Source: Mariprofundus sp.
GTDB taxonomy: Bacteria > Pseudomonadota > Zetaproteobacteria > Mariprofundales > Mariprofundaceae
Assembly: GCA_021772835.1 (NCBI GenBank)
Contig: JAJFLE010000070.1
Span: forward strand, 16,066-80,065
DNA: 64,000 nt
Direction of reading: 5' to 3'
The position numbers were made by a program, and so were the translations under genes. Below, one piece after another: positions 1 through 8,020 of this stretch (its first letter is position 1; each line of letters starts with the position of its first letter). Under the pieces are notes generated by a model. The model ran no database searches, was not told where the DNA came from, and worked only from the letters and a program-made list of their open reading frames with translations.

Positions 1-1
1 T

Positions 2-223
2 TACTTCGATGAAGACTCTCTTGATTTAGGGCCCTTCCTGTTCTTTGGTGGCGCACCGGGTGATGCACTTCCTTGCATAGAAAATACGAAAGTCGCTAAG
101 CACACAAAAGGAGACCAAGATGGGTTTAAAGCAGAGCGGCCGAATATTCGTGAATTAAACAAAGGTCAATTTTTACATTTTGATTCAATCGAAGGCATTT
201 ATGGGAAACTCTTTGAGCTCTAA
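2..223 (+). CDS. C-terminal fragment of unrecognised protein
   Basis: An open frame enters from the left edge and stops with TAA at 221-223, giving about 73 residues. It is polar, with a Gly/Pro/Phe-rich stretch (GPFLFFGGAPGDALP) and ends in YGKLFEL. I do not recognise a family. The stretch is more AT-rich than the genes from 682 on, which may mean an accessory region lies to the left. The start and most of the protein are outside the window. Confidence 0.55.
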   Translation, partial: YFDEDSLDLGPFLFFGGAPGDALPCIENTKVAKHTKGDQDGFKAERPNIRELNKGQFLHFDSIEGIYGKLFEL

Positions 224-273
224 ATGAGCATCAAAAAAGAGGTTCAATTGATTCTCCAGATAATAGGTGAGCT

Positions 274-618
274 ATGACTTGCTTATCTCAAGCACTCAGT
301 GCGTGGGGAGATCCCGATTTCAAGTCGGTGGTTAAGCGGGATATTGAACTGCTTTCAGTGACCGAACTGCCTTTGCAGCAGGGGCTGACGACGGGTAGTT
401 ATGCTCTTGATCGTGATATTGAAGCCATGATCCTGAATTCGTGGGAATCGGAAACCTGTATCCATGTTAAAGCGGGCATCTTTTATAAAAGCATTATTGC
501 TGGTTGCAGTTGCTCGGATGATCCAACGCCGATCGACGAGGTCAATGAACACTGCGAAGTACAGATCGATATCAACAAAAAGACAGCCGACGCCATGATC
601 ACCCTGCTGCCAGACTGA
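274..618 (+). CDS. Small conserved-looking hypothetical protein
   Basis: A 114-residue acidic protein without signal peptide or membrane segment. The C-terminal half has a Cys-rich motif (AGCSCSDDP then EHCE) that could bind metal or form disulfides, followed by a mixed Asp/Lys segment. It begins 50 bp after the stop of the preceding partial gene and is convergent with the helicase at 682. No family is recognised; the length, compact fold-like pattern and intergenic placement support a real gene. Confidence 0.6.
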   Translation: MTCLSQALSAWGDPDFKSVVKRDIELLSVTELPLQQGLTTGSYALDRDIEAMILNSWESETCIHVKAGIFYKSIIAGCSCSDDPTPIDEVNEHCEVQIDINKKTADAMITLLPD

Positions 619-681
619 CAGGTTCTGTTAAGCGATAACGATGCTTTGAAATAGTCAGATAGATTAATACCCGACCGGGTT

Positions 682-1998
682 TTATCTGCGGCGTGATGGT
701 CCGCCACGGCTGTTGCGGTTTCCACCGGGTCTGCCGCCGCCTGGTTTCGGGCGATCATGCTGTTCTGCTTTATCCTCTGACTTCAGTCCTTCTGCCGTAG
801 CGCCGGGATCAGTTGGTTTGCCGATCTGTAGCATGTCGTGTTCGATATGGCAGATAGGAACCTGGCGGCTGATATAGGTTTCGATATCCGGCAGTCCAAA
901 ACAGAAGCGTTCGCATGAGAACGAGATGGCAACGCCTTTTGCACCTGCGCGGGCCGTACGGCCAATGCGGTGGACATAATTCTCGGCATCTTCAGGAAGG
1001 TCGTAATTGAATACGTGGGATACGCCGTCGATATGCAGGCCACGGCTGGCAACGTCGGTGGCAACCAGCAGGTGCAGCTTACCCTTGGTGAAGTCATCGA
1101 GGATACGGGTGCGTTTCTGCTGGCGAACATCGCCGGAGAGGATGCCTACGGAAAAGCCGTAGCGGGCCAGATTACGCGCCACTTTTTCACCTGTGCGTTT
1201 CTGATTGATGAAAATCATGCCGCGTTTCACATCGGATTCGCGTAGCAGATGCACAAGCAGAGGAAATTTATCGTCCATACTGGTGTGGTACATCGATTCG
1301 GTAATGCCGGAAGCGGTGACTTCGCCCTCTTCGGCGCGCAGCTTCTCAGGCTCATTCATGTGCTCATAAGCCAGTTCCAGTACGCGGTGGGAGAGGGTTG
1401 CCGAGAACATCAGCGACTGACGTTGATCGTACTTGGGCAGGCGGTGAAGCATAAAGCGCAGGTCATTGATAAAACCGAGATCGAACATGCGGTCGGCTTC
1501 GTCGATAATCAGCATATCGGCTTTGGATAAAGAATAGACCCGTTTCTTCAGATAATCGATCAGACGCCCCGGTGTGCCAATCAGGATGTCGACGCCCTTT
1601 TCAAAGCCGAGTTTTTGCTTCTCATAATCGACGCCACCATAGACCGTGTGCAGCTTCAGACCGGTATGTTTTGCCAGCTTGGCTGCATCATCGGAGATTT
1701 GCACGGCAAGCTCGCGTGTTGGCGCGATGACCAGAACACGAGGATGATGATTGCTACGCCCCTGCTTGGGCTCAGTGGTGAGCAGGCGATTGATTGCGGT
1801 AATCAGGAAGGTGGCTGTTTTTCCTGTGCCTGTGCGTCCCTGACCGGCCACGTCCTTGCCAGCCAGGGTCATCGGCAGGGCAATCTGCTGAACATCGGTC
1901 ATCTCCGTAAAGCCCAGCTCCTCAATGCCTTGCAGCAGTGTTTCGGGGAGATTGAGTTCGGTAAATAGGGTCGGTTTGATGACAAGGGTCTGTTTCAT
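682..1998 (-). CDS. rhlB: DEAD-box ATP-dependent RNA helicase, RhlB type
   Basis: About 438 residues with the full DEAD-box motif set: Q-motif region, Walker A GRTGTGKT (about 54-61), DEAD (about 166-169), SAT (about 199-201) and HRIGRTAR (about 343-350). The Walker A variant GRTGTGKT and the CHIEHD-like linker followed by a basic Gly/Arg-rich tail resemble RhlB, the degradosome RNA helicase that unwinds mRNA for decay. An upstream in-frame start at 2049 would add 17 residues with no domain content; the start at 1998 is preferred because MKQTL begins the conserved part, although neither has a clear ribosome binding site. It is transcribed away from the tRNA at 2141. Confidence 0.9.
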   Translation of the reverse strand: MKQTLVIKPTLFTELNLPETLLQGIEELGFTEMTDVQQIALPMTLAGKDVAGQGRTGTGKTATFLITAINRLLTTEPKQGRSNHHPRVLVIAPTRELAVQISDDAAKLAKHTGLKLHTVYGGVDYEKQKLGFEKGVDILIGTPGRLIDYLKKRVYSLSKADMLIIDEADRMFDLGFINDLRFMLHRLPKYDQRQSLMFSATLSHRVLELAYEHMNEPEKLRAEEGEVTASGITESMYHTSMDDKFPLLVHLLRESDVKRGMIFINQKRTGEKVARNLARYGFSVGILSGDVRQQKRTRILDDFTKGKLHLLVATDVASRGLHIDGVSHVFNYDLPEDAENYVHRIGRTARAGAKGVAISFSCERFCFGLPDIETYISRQVPICHIEHDMLQIGKPTDPGATAEGLKSEDKAEQHDRPKPGGGRPGGNRNSRGGPSRRR

Positions 1999-2140
1999 GG
2001 CGAGAACTGTACGCGCTCGGCGATTGCCTTGCCACATTATTGCTATCATTCGCCTTTGCGGCGCTTAATTCCCTACGCTGCTTATGATTGCAGTCCGGGA
2101 TTTTAGGCCCTAGTCTGCCCACTTTCTATAACTGGAAAGA

Positions 2141-2217
2141 GGGCTCATGGCGCAATTGGTTAGCGCAACCGGCTCATAACCGGTTGGTTCTAGGTTCGAG
2201 TCCTAGTGAGCCCACCA
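2141..2217 (+). tRNA. tRNA with CAU anticodon (Met elongator or lysidine-type Ile2)
   Basis: A 77-nt cloverleaf with encoded CCA: acceptor arms GGGCTCA and TGAGCCC, D-arm GCGCAATTGGTTAGCGC, anticodon stem ACCGG/CCGGT around loop CTCATAA, and T-arm CTAGG/CCTAG around TTCGAGT. The anticodon is CAU. It is not an initiator, since position 1 pairs and the GGG/CCC anticodon stem pairs are absent. Whether it is elongator Met or the TilS-modified Ile2 cannot be settled by eye; the C4-G69 pair is compatible with Ile2. Confidence 0.95.
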
Positions 2218-2248
2218 ATCCCTCTTAATAAGTAACAACAGGAATAAT

Positions 2249-2482
2249 ATGACCCCAAAGCCAGAAGACATTGCCGAGATGGTTCGCCAGAAAATTCCAG
2301 ATGCGAATGTGCAGGTGCATCTGTATTCCGGCGATGACCATTTTGAAATGAGCGTGATATCAGCAAGCTTTGCTGGCAAGTCGCGCATTGCTCAGCATCA
2401 GATGGTTTATGCCGCGCTGGGCGAACATATGAAACAGGCGATTCACGCCCTTGCACTAAAAACCTCAGTACCACAGGAGTAA
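2249..2482 (+). CDS. BolA/IbaG family protein
   Basis: 77 residues matching the short BolA class (IbaG/YrbA): the N-terminal helix, the H-x-Y-S-G-D-D-H-F-E-M segment and the FAGKSRIAQHQMVYAALG helix-turn-helix-like part are all present. BolA proteins pair with CGFS glutaredoxins to carry or sense [2Fe-2S] clusters, and the next gene, 2 bp downstream, is exactly such a glutaredoxin. The gene starts 31 bp after the tRNA. Function in iron-sulfur cluster handling is known for the family and strongly supported by context. Confidence 0.9.
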   Translation: MTPKPEDIAEMVRQKIPDANVQVHLYSGDDHFEMSVISASFAGKSRIAQHQMVYAALGEHMKQAIHALALKTSVPQE

Positions 2483-2484
2483 CA

Positions 2485-2811
2485 ATGAGCGATCCAGTAC
2501 AGCAGCAGATTGATCAGGTAGTAAAAGGCAACGACGTTGTCCTGTTTATGAAAGGCACACCTGATTTCCCTCAATGTGGTTTTTCTCAGCGGGTATCAGG
2601 CATTCTTGCATCCTATGGTGTTCCTTATGCAGCCGTGAATATTTTGTTGAGTGAAGATATACGTCAGGGCATCAAAGTATATTCCGACTGGCCAACGATT
2701 CCGCAGCTGTATATCAAAGCTGAATTTATCGGCGGTTGCGACATTGTGACTGAAATGCATGAGAATGGTGAGCTGGAAGAATTGCTGGCACCGCTGAAAA
2801 AAGAAGCGTAA
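2485..2811 (+). CDS. grxD: Monothiol glutaredoxin Grx4
   Basis: 108 residues with the CGFS active site at 31-34, the upstream VLFMKGTPDFPQ strand-loop, WPTIPQLY with its cis-proline, and the GGCDI glutathione-binding segment. CGFS glutaredoxins hold a glutathione-ligated [2Fe-2S] cluster and pass it on, often as a heterodimer with BolA proteins. It sits 2 bp after the bolA-type gene with a ribosome binding site (CAGGAG) inside that gene's end, so the two are almost certainly co-transcribed. Confidence 0.96.
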   Translation: MSDPVQQQIDQVVKGNDVVLFMKGTPDFPQCGFSQRVSGILASYGVPYAAVNILLSEDIRQGIKVYSDWPTIPQLYIKAEFIGGCDIVTEMHENGELEELLAPLKKEA

Positions 2812-2997
2812 CCTCATGCTTACGGCAGCTATGCTGCACAGGGAAGGCTTGAGTAAACACGCCGGTTTTGTTAGAACAAGGATGTTGATGGTCATTAAGA
2901 ACGCTCCCCCCTCACCAGACTTCCGTGGATTCTTTCCACAGCAGTCAGCGTACACCGAAAGCAGTCCCCAGATCCATGAAAGGCACTTGAACGGTTA

Positions 2998-4392
2998 ATG
3001 GAAACCAAACTTTCCCACAAGCTTGGCCAACGACTGGCGCTTACGCCACAGCTTACCCAAAGCCTTAAGGTTCTTGCCATGAACTGCATGGAGCTTGAGA
3101 GCTATCTGGAAGAGTCCATCGAGTCTAACCCCATGCTGGAAATGGACCCCAATGCAGTCACATCCGCCGCACCTGCGGGCCAAGAAAAGGCTATCGAGGT
3201 GTCGGAGCAGGAGCAGTGGAAAGAGCAGGGGGATGATCGCTGGGAAAATATGTATTCCTCTTCCATGCGTGATGACGGGCAAGTTGATCGCGAACAGCTT
3301 TGGGCTGGAGAAGAGAACCTCGGCGGCAGCCTGCATGACCAGATAGATCGTCAACCCATGCTTGATGTTGAAAGAGAAATTGCCCACGCATTGATCGATT
3401 CGCTCGATGATGACGGTTATTTCCGCAATGATCCGGCTGAATTTTCTGAAGAATTAAAGGGTAATATTGAAACGGATGGTCAAACCGTCGAGAGGGTGCT
3501 GCTCGAGGTGATTCATCAGCTTGATCCTGCCGGCCTTGGCGCACGCGATGTTACGGAATGTTTATTGCTACAGCTGGAAGATGAATCTGAAATCGACTTG
3601 TGGGTAAAACGGCTGCTGCTGCATTTTGCCGATTCCCTGCTGGCCTGTGATGAAGAGTTGGCTGCAAAAGTTGAGTGCGATGTTGAAACGATTACACAGG
3701 CAAGGATTCGTATGCGTCGCCTGGACCCGTTTCCCGGCCACGGTCTGCGCGGAGACAACAACTATTTTATTCGTCCGGAAATCGTCTTTCGCCGTAACAA
3801 CGACAACAACATTGAAGTCGATATTCCTGGCACCGGCTGGCGCGGTATCAGTATCAATGAACGCTGGAAACAGCATGAGTGGAAAGGCAAAGATAAAGAG
3901 TTCATGTCACAGGCTATGAAAGAGGCCAAATGGCTGTTGCATGCGCTGGATCAGCGCAGCGAAACGTTGATGAAAGTTGCTATCTGCCTGGCACAACGTC
4001 AGCGCGCGTTCCTTGAATATGGTGTATTGGGTTTGAAGCCGCTGACGCTGCAGGATGTGGCAGAAGAGGTTGGGCTGCACGAATCCACCATTTCACGTGT
4101 CACCAATGGTAAATATGCCGATACACCTATCGGCATGATTGAACTCAGACGCTTCTTTTCTGCTGGCCTTCCCACACGCGGTGGCGGTACGATATCGGTC
4201 TATCGCGTTCAACAACGTGTGAAAGCATTGATTGAATCCGAGCCTGTAGGACGGCCAATTTCTGATCAGGCTATTGCTGATCGATTGCAGGCAGAAGGTA
4301 TTGAAATCGCACGCAGAACAGTGGCGAAATATCGTGAACAGTTAGGGCTGCCCCCAAGCAGTCAACGGCGGCGTGGTACAAAAACACGTTAG
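2998..4392 (+). CDS. rpoN: RNA polymerase sigma-54 factor
   Basis: 464 residues. Region I is Gln/Leu-rich (LTPQLTQSLKVLAM), region II is acidic, the core-binding domain occupies the middle, and the helix-turn-helix (LQDVAEEVGLHESTISRVTNGKY) leads to the RpoN box ARRTVAKYRE at about 438-447, which contacts the -24 element. All hallmark parts are present at normal length. The usual upstream partner lptB is absent; instead 186 bp separate it from grxD. The downstream genes hpf, ptsN, hprK and rapZ are the classical rpoN neighbours. There is no convincing ribosome binding site before the ATG. Confidence 0.97.
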   Translation: METKLSHKLGQRLALTPQLTQSLKVLAMNCMELESYLEESIESNPMLEMDPNAVTSAAPAGQEKAIEVSEQEQWKEQGDDRWENMYSSSMRDDGQVDREQLWAGEENLGGSLHDQIDRQPMLDVEREIAHALIDSLDDDGYFRNDPAEFSEELKGNIETDGQTVERVLLEVIHQLDPAGLGARDVTECLLLQLEDESEIDLWVKRLLLHFADSLLACDEELAAKVECDVETITQARIRMRRLDPFPGHGLRGDNNYFIRPEIVFRRNNDNNIEVDIPGTGWRGISINERWKQHEWKGKDKEFMSQAMKEAKWLLHALDQRSETLMKVAICLAQRQRAFLEYGVLGLKPLTLQDVAEEVGLHESTISRVTNGKYADTPIGMIELRRFFSAGLPTRGGGTISVYRVQQRVKALIESEPVGRPISDQAIADRLQAEGIEIARRTVAKYREQLGLPPSSQRRRGTKTR

Positions 4393-4394
4393 TC

Positions 4395-4414
4395 CTGATA
4401 TGCATGCATATCAG
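4395..4414. promoter_or_regulatory. Perfect 20-bp palindrome after rpoN
   Basis: CTGATATGCATGCATATCAG is its own reverse complement and begins 3 bp after the rpoN stop. It has no T-run and so is not a classical terminator. It could be a protein operator or an RNA processing stem within the rpoN-hpf transcript. Confidence 0.5.
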
Positions 4415-4418
4415 AATA

Positions 4419-4437
4419 GGAAAGAGACTCTCTTTCC
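4419..4437. promoter_or_regulatory. Second dyad upstream of hpf
   Basis: GGAAAGAG and CTCTTTCC form an 8-bp perfect stem around ACT, only 4 bp from the previous palindrome and 57 bp before the hpf start. The pair of adjacent dyads suggests a control or processing element between rpoN and hpf. Confidence 0.4.
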
Positions 4438-4493
4438 AGACGTAATGAGTCACGGACAGATCATTACGACACAACAAAAGCGGAGGTAACAAC

Positions 4494-5051
4494 ATGCAAG
4501 TATCCATCACCGGACGTCATGTAGATCTCACAGAGCCGCTGAAGGCTTATGTGGATGACAAGCTGCAACACCTGAAGCACTCATTCGACCACGTCGTAGA
4601 CGTACATGTCGTGCTTTCGGTAGAGAAGTTTCGTCAACGCTGTGAGGTAAGCATGCAAGCCAGTGGCATCAACATTCACGGCAGTCATGAAACAGAAGAC
4701 ATGTATGCCTCAATTGATGGTGTTGTGGATAAACTCAACCGTCAGCTTAAACGCTATCGGGCAAAGCTGCGTCGCCATCGTGGTGACCCTATGGGTCGTG
4801 AAATCAAGGTTTCACACAAGATCCTTGATATGGCGAATGACAAGGATGAGCTGACTGAAGATCACCAGCCTGAAACACTACGTCATGAACAGATCGATGC
4901 TAAACCCATGAGCGTGGATGAAGCAGTAATGCAGTTGGAGTTGGGCAGTCGCGATGTGCTGTTTTTCACCAATGGGCAGACCGAGCAGCTCAATGCAGTC
5001 TATCGCCGTCCTGACGGTGCTTTAAGCTGGATTGAGCCAGAAGTGGCCTGA
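4494..5051 (+). CDS. hpf: Ribosome hibernation promoting factor, long form
   Basis: 185 residues. The N-terminal 95 or so form the RaiA/HPF beta-alpha fold (MQVSITGRHVDLTEPLKAYV...HDTEDMYA-like segment) that sits in the 30S decoding region. A linker leads to a C-terminal domain (KPMSVDEAVMQLELGSRDVLFF...) typical of long HPF, which dimerises ribosomes into 100S particles. Short HPF as in E. coli is about 95 residues, so this is the long type. A strong ribosome binding site (GGAGGT) lies 6 bp before the ATG. It is second in the rpoN block. Confidence 0.95.
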   Translation: MQVSITGRHVDLTEPLKAYVDDKLQHLKHSFDHVVDVHVVLSVEKFRQRCEVSMQASGINIHGSHETEDMYASIDGVVDKLNRQLKRYRAKLRRHRGDPMGREIKVSHKILDMANDKDELTEDHQPETLRHEQIDAKPMSVDEAVMQLELGSRDVLFFTNGQTEQLNAVYRRPDGALSWIEPEVA

Positions 5052-5058
5052 TAAACCC

Positions 5059-5499
5059 ATGCGCTTGCTGACGCCTGAACATGTGTTGCTCGATTGCGGA
5101 GCCAATAGTAAACGGGCTCTGATTACCGAGATTGCCAATGTATTAACCTCTATCGACCCGGATCGGGTGATGGAAGTTGTCATGGCGCGCGAGCATCTGG
5201 GAAGTACAGGAATTGGCCATGGGGTAGCTATACCCCATGGCCGAATGCCTGATTTGCAATCACCGATCATTGCAATCGGACGTCATATTCAGGGCGTAGA
5301 CTTTGATTCTATCGACGGAGAACCCGTACATATTGTGGTCTTGTTGCTGGTTCCCGATTCGGACGATCGCCAGCATCTGGAACTGTTGGCACAACTGGCT
5401 CGAACTCTGCAACAAAGCAGCACGCGAGAGGCCATTCTTCATGCCGCAGACGCGGAATCTATTGTGGGCATGTTTTCCGAACGAGTAAGAATAGAATAA
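5059..5499 (+). CDS. ptsN: PTS IIA-like nitrogen-regulatory protein
   Basis: 146 residues of the EIIA(Ntr)/fructose-EIIA fold. The phosphorylated His lies in the motif GIGHGVAIPHGR, and the strand pattern and length match PtsN. It would receive phosphate from HPr-type proteins and regulate potassium transport, stress and nitrogen responses by protein contact. An alternative TTG at 5032 would overlap hpf by 20 bp; the ATG at 5059, 7 bp after the hpf stop, is preferred. HprK begins on its last base. Confidence 0.94.
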   Translation: MRLLTPEHVLLDCGANSKRALITEIANVLTSIDPDRVMEVVMAREHLGSTGIGHGVAIPHGRMPDLQSPIIAIGRHIQGVDFDSIDGEPVHIVVLLLVPDSDDRQHLELLAQLARTLQQSSTREAILHAADAESIVGMFSERVRIE

Positions 5500-6443
5500 T
5501 GACACTGGCCCGCCGCATCACCATCCGTGAACTGCTGGCCGCACAGGGTGAAGCCGCAAAGATTCGTTTGCTGGCTGGAGAAGCAGGGCTTGATCGCTAT
5601 ATCGATCACCCGCGCATGCAGAAGCCATCGTTGGCCTTTGCCGGATTTATTGAACACCTCAGTGACTATCGCCTGCAGGTGATCGGACAAACCGAACTGC
5701 ATTATCTAGCCACACGAAACAAACAGGACCAAAAAGCCGTTGTTGATGCCGTATTTAATTTAAGACTGGCTGGCGTGGTGGTGACCCGCAATCAGGTTCT
5801 GCCGGATATCATTTTGCAAGCCGCCAAGCGTACCGATACACCGTTGATGGTATCGGAATATTCTTCCTCGGTATTCATGACCAATATGATGCTCTACCTT
5901 TCGCAGCGGCTGGCACCGGTGGCCTATCAGCATGGTGTTTACATGGATATTTTTGGTCTGGGTGTGCTGATTACCGGCTCCAGCGGTATTGGGAAAAGTG
6001 AGATCGGTCTGGAGTTGATTTCCCGAGGCCATCGCCTCATTGCCGATGATATGGTCGAATTTTCACGCAGAAGCCCGACAACCCTGGTGGGCAGAAGCCC
6101 GGAAACGCTGCGTTACCATATGGAGATTCGCGGCATTGGTATTTTGAATATTCGCGATCTTTATGGTGCCGCCGCCATAACCGATACAAAACGGTTGAGA
6201 ATGGTGGTTGAGCTTGTGCCCTGGGATCAAGTGGCTGCTGAAGACCGGGTTCTGGGCGAAGATGGCGAAACCGATATTCTTGGTGTGAATATTCCTCGTA
6301 TACCTATTCCCATTCGAACAGGCCGCTCGCTTGCAGTGCTGGTGGAGGTGGCCACGCGTAACCAGTTGCTTAAGCAGCGAGGCATTCACAGTGGCGAAGA
6401 TTTTGTGCAGTCCCTACAGCATAAAATCGATAAAGGTGGTTAG
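5499..6443 (+). CDS. hprK: HPr kinase/phosphorylase
   Basis: 314 residues with the HprK N-terminal domain (1-130), the catalytic P-loop GSSGIGKS at about 160-167, and the signature EIRGIGILNIRDLYG near 208-222. The enzyme phosphorylates HPr on Ser46 with ATP and can remove it with phosphate. The HPr encoded at 7751 does carry Ser at position 46, so substrate and enzyme are both present. The ATG overlaps the ptsN stop, and rapZ follows 2 bp later, so they form one operon. Confidence 0.96.
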   Translation: MTLARRITIRELLAAQGEAAKIRLLAGEAGLDRYIDHPRMQKPSLAFAGFIEHLSDYRLQVIGQTELHYLATRNKQDQKAVVDAVFNLRLAGVVVTRNQVLPDIILQAAKRTDTPLMVSEYSSSVFMTNMMLYLSQRLAPVAYQHGVYMDIFGLGVLITGSSGIGKSEIGLELISRGHRLIADDMVEFSRRSPTTLVGRSPETLRYHMEIRGIGILNIRDLYGAAAITDTKRLRMVVELVPWDQVAAEDRVLGEDGETDILGVNIPRIPIPIRTGRSLAVLVEVATRNQLLKQRGIHSGEDFVQSLQHKIDKGG

Positions 6444-6445
6444 AG

Positions 6446-7324
6446 ATGATACTGATTAGTGGACTCTCCGGCGCCGGAAAAAGTACGGTACTGCATGCAC
6501 TGGAAGATGCCGGATTTTTCTGTACCGACAATCTACCTTTGGAGTTGCTGCGTATGTGGTCGAGCAGTATGCAGTCGCGCAAGCAGCCGGCAGCAGTCTG
6601 TCTGGATTCACGCAGCGGTTTTACAGCCAGAGCCATTCGAGCAGCCATCGAAGATATTCCGAATCATGAGCAGTGGCAGTTACTGTTTGTCGAAGCCGAA
6701 GACGAGGTTTTGAGGCGCCGCTTTTCCACGGTAAAACGCCGTCATCCATTTCCTGCGGGCAGCGATTTGATGGAATCAATCAGGCTAGAACGGGAAAGTC
6801 TGGAGCCCATACGCAATATGGCCGACCTGGTGCTCGATAGTAGTCACCTCACACCTTATCAACTGGCAGAAAAGGTTGATTTGTTCTGCCTGAAGCCTGG
6901 CGAGAAAAAACGACGTATGGTTTGTAGCGTACTTTCTTTCAGTTACAAAAATGGTCTGCCTGCCAATGCAGATGTTGTATTTGATCTGCGATTTTTGCCC
7001 AATCCACATTATCAGCCTGAACTGGCGCCTCTTACCGGGTGCGATCAGGCCGTGATCTCCTTTCTGGAGAGTTATGAGGATGTCAAAGAAGCCGAGCTGC
7101 ATATTCAGCGCTGGCTGGCATTCTCATGGCCTCTGGTGCGTAAAGAGCGCAAGCAGTATTTCACCATTGCCATGGGTTGCAGCGGTGGTCGCCATCGCTC
7201 GGTATATATGGCTGAATCGATTGCCCGCTGGTTGAACAATCAGGGCCGGGCCGAGCCGACAGTACAGCACCGAGAACTGGGTATCAGTCACAACAGCATG
7301 ATGACTAAAAAAGAGGTGGGGTAG
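6446..7324 (+). CDS. rapZ: RNase adapter / nucleotide-binding protein RapZ
   Basis: 292 residues. An N-terminal P-loop GLSGAGKST (6-14) and the TDNLP motif are followed by the C-terminal domain with GCSGGRHRSVYMAE, the RapZ signature. In enterics RapZ binds the small RNA GlmZ and delivers it to RNase E; in other bacteria the partner RNA is unknown. It is 2 bp from hprK and 2 bp from the EIIA gene. No GlmZ-like RNA was recognised in the window. Confidence 0.95.
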   Translation: MILISGLSGAGKSTVLHALEDAGFFCTDNLPLELLRMWSSSMQSRKQPAAVCLDSRSGFTARAIRAAIEDIPNHEQWQLLFVEAEDEVLRRRFSTVKRRHPFPAGSDLMESIRLERESLEPIRNMADLVLDSSHLTPYQLAEKVDLFCLKPGEKKRRMVCSVLSFSYKNGLPANADVVFDLRFLPNPHYQPELAPLTGCDQAVISFLESYEDVKEAELHIQRWLAFSWPLVRKERKQYFTIAMGCSGGRHRSVYMAESIARWLNNQGRAEPTVQHRELGISHNSMMTKKEVG

Positions 7325-7326
7325 CC

Positions 7327-7758
7327 ATGATTGGCATCGTTTTGATTGGCCATGAGCGCATTGCCAGCGAAATGCTCAGCGCAATGGAACATGTGGTAGG
7401 AAAACAACCGCTGATTGAGACCCTGGATGTGCATGATGGCCAGACTCCGGATGAATTGACGCGCTGCTTACAGGCAAAAATACGCGCCTGTGATCTCGGC
7501 AAAGGCGTATTGCTGCTGGCAGATATGTTTGGCGGTACCCCGTGTAATATTGCTATGGGCTGCCTGCAGGCTGGCCACGTTGAGGTGGTATCCGGCTTTA
7601 ATCTGCCGCTGCTGATCAAGGCCGCAACACTGCGTAACAAACAGACTGAGCTTGAGGCGCTGGCTGAACAGGTGGTGGAGTCCGGGCGGCTGTATATGCG
7701 CGTTGCACCGCATTTGCGCGATAGCATGGAAGCTGGTGAGGTGAGCGATCGTGGCTGA
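7327..7758 (+). CDS. PTS mannose-family EIIA component
   Basis: 143 residues of the ManX-type EIIA fold: MIGIVLIGHER with the phospho-acceptor His at position 9, then DMFGGTPCNIA, a family signature. No mannose-family EIIB, IIC or IID gene is nearby, so this orphan EIIA is likely regulatory, as proposed for similar loci in betaproteobacteria. It overlaps the HPr gene by 8 bp. Confidence 0.93.
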   Translation: MIGIVLIGHERIASEMLSAMEHVVGKQPLIETLDVHDGQTPDELTRCLQAKIRACDLGKGVLLLADMFGGTPCNIAMGCLQAGHVEVVSGFNLPLLIKAATLRNKQTELEALAEQVVESGRLYMRVAPHLRDSMEAGEVSDRG

Positions 7759-8020
7759 GCGCTTGATCAGGATTCAGAACAAGCTGGGCTTGCACGCGCG
7801 CGCCTCGGCCAAGCTGGCCACTGAAGCCAGCCGTTTCGAGTGCGAAATCATGCTTGCCAAGGATGACATCGAAGTGAATTGTAAAAGCATCATGGGTATC
7901 ATGATGCTCGCCGCATGCAAGGGTACGGAGCTGAAGCTAAGGGCTGAAGGTGCAGATGCAGATATCGCACTTGATGCAGTGGAAGCACTGGTAAGCAATC
8001 GTTTTGGAGAGGATGAGTGA
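7751..8020 (+). CDS. ptsH: Phosphocarrier protein HPr
   Basis: 89 residues. The active His is His15 (LGLHARAS) and the regulatory Ser is Ser46 (KSIMGIMML), the HprK target. The start is GTG, overlapping the preceding EIIA stop, and the stop overlaps the EI start. It links EI to the EIIA proteins PtsN and the ManX-like component in this operon. Confidence 0.96.
   Translation: MAERLIRIQNKLGLHARASAKLATEASRFECEIMLAKDDIEVNCKSIMGIMMLAACKGTELKLRAEGADADIALDAVEALVSNRFGEDE

Noticed and set aside
2816..2998. 60-codon frame in the grxD-rpoN gap, ending on the rpoN start
   Set aside because: No ribosome binding site and no conserved pattern; the overlap with the rpoN ATG is probably chance.
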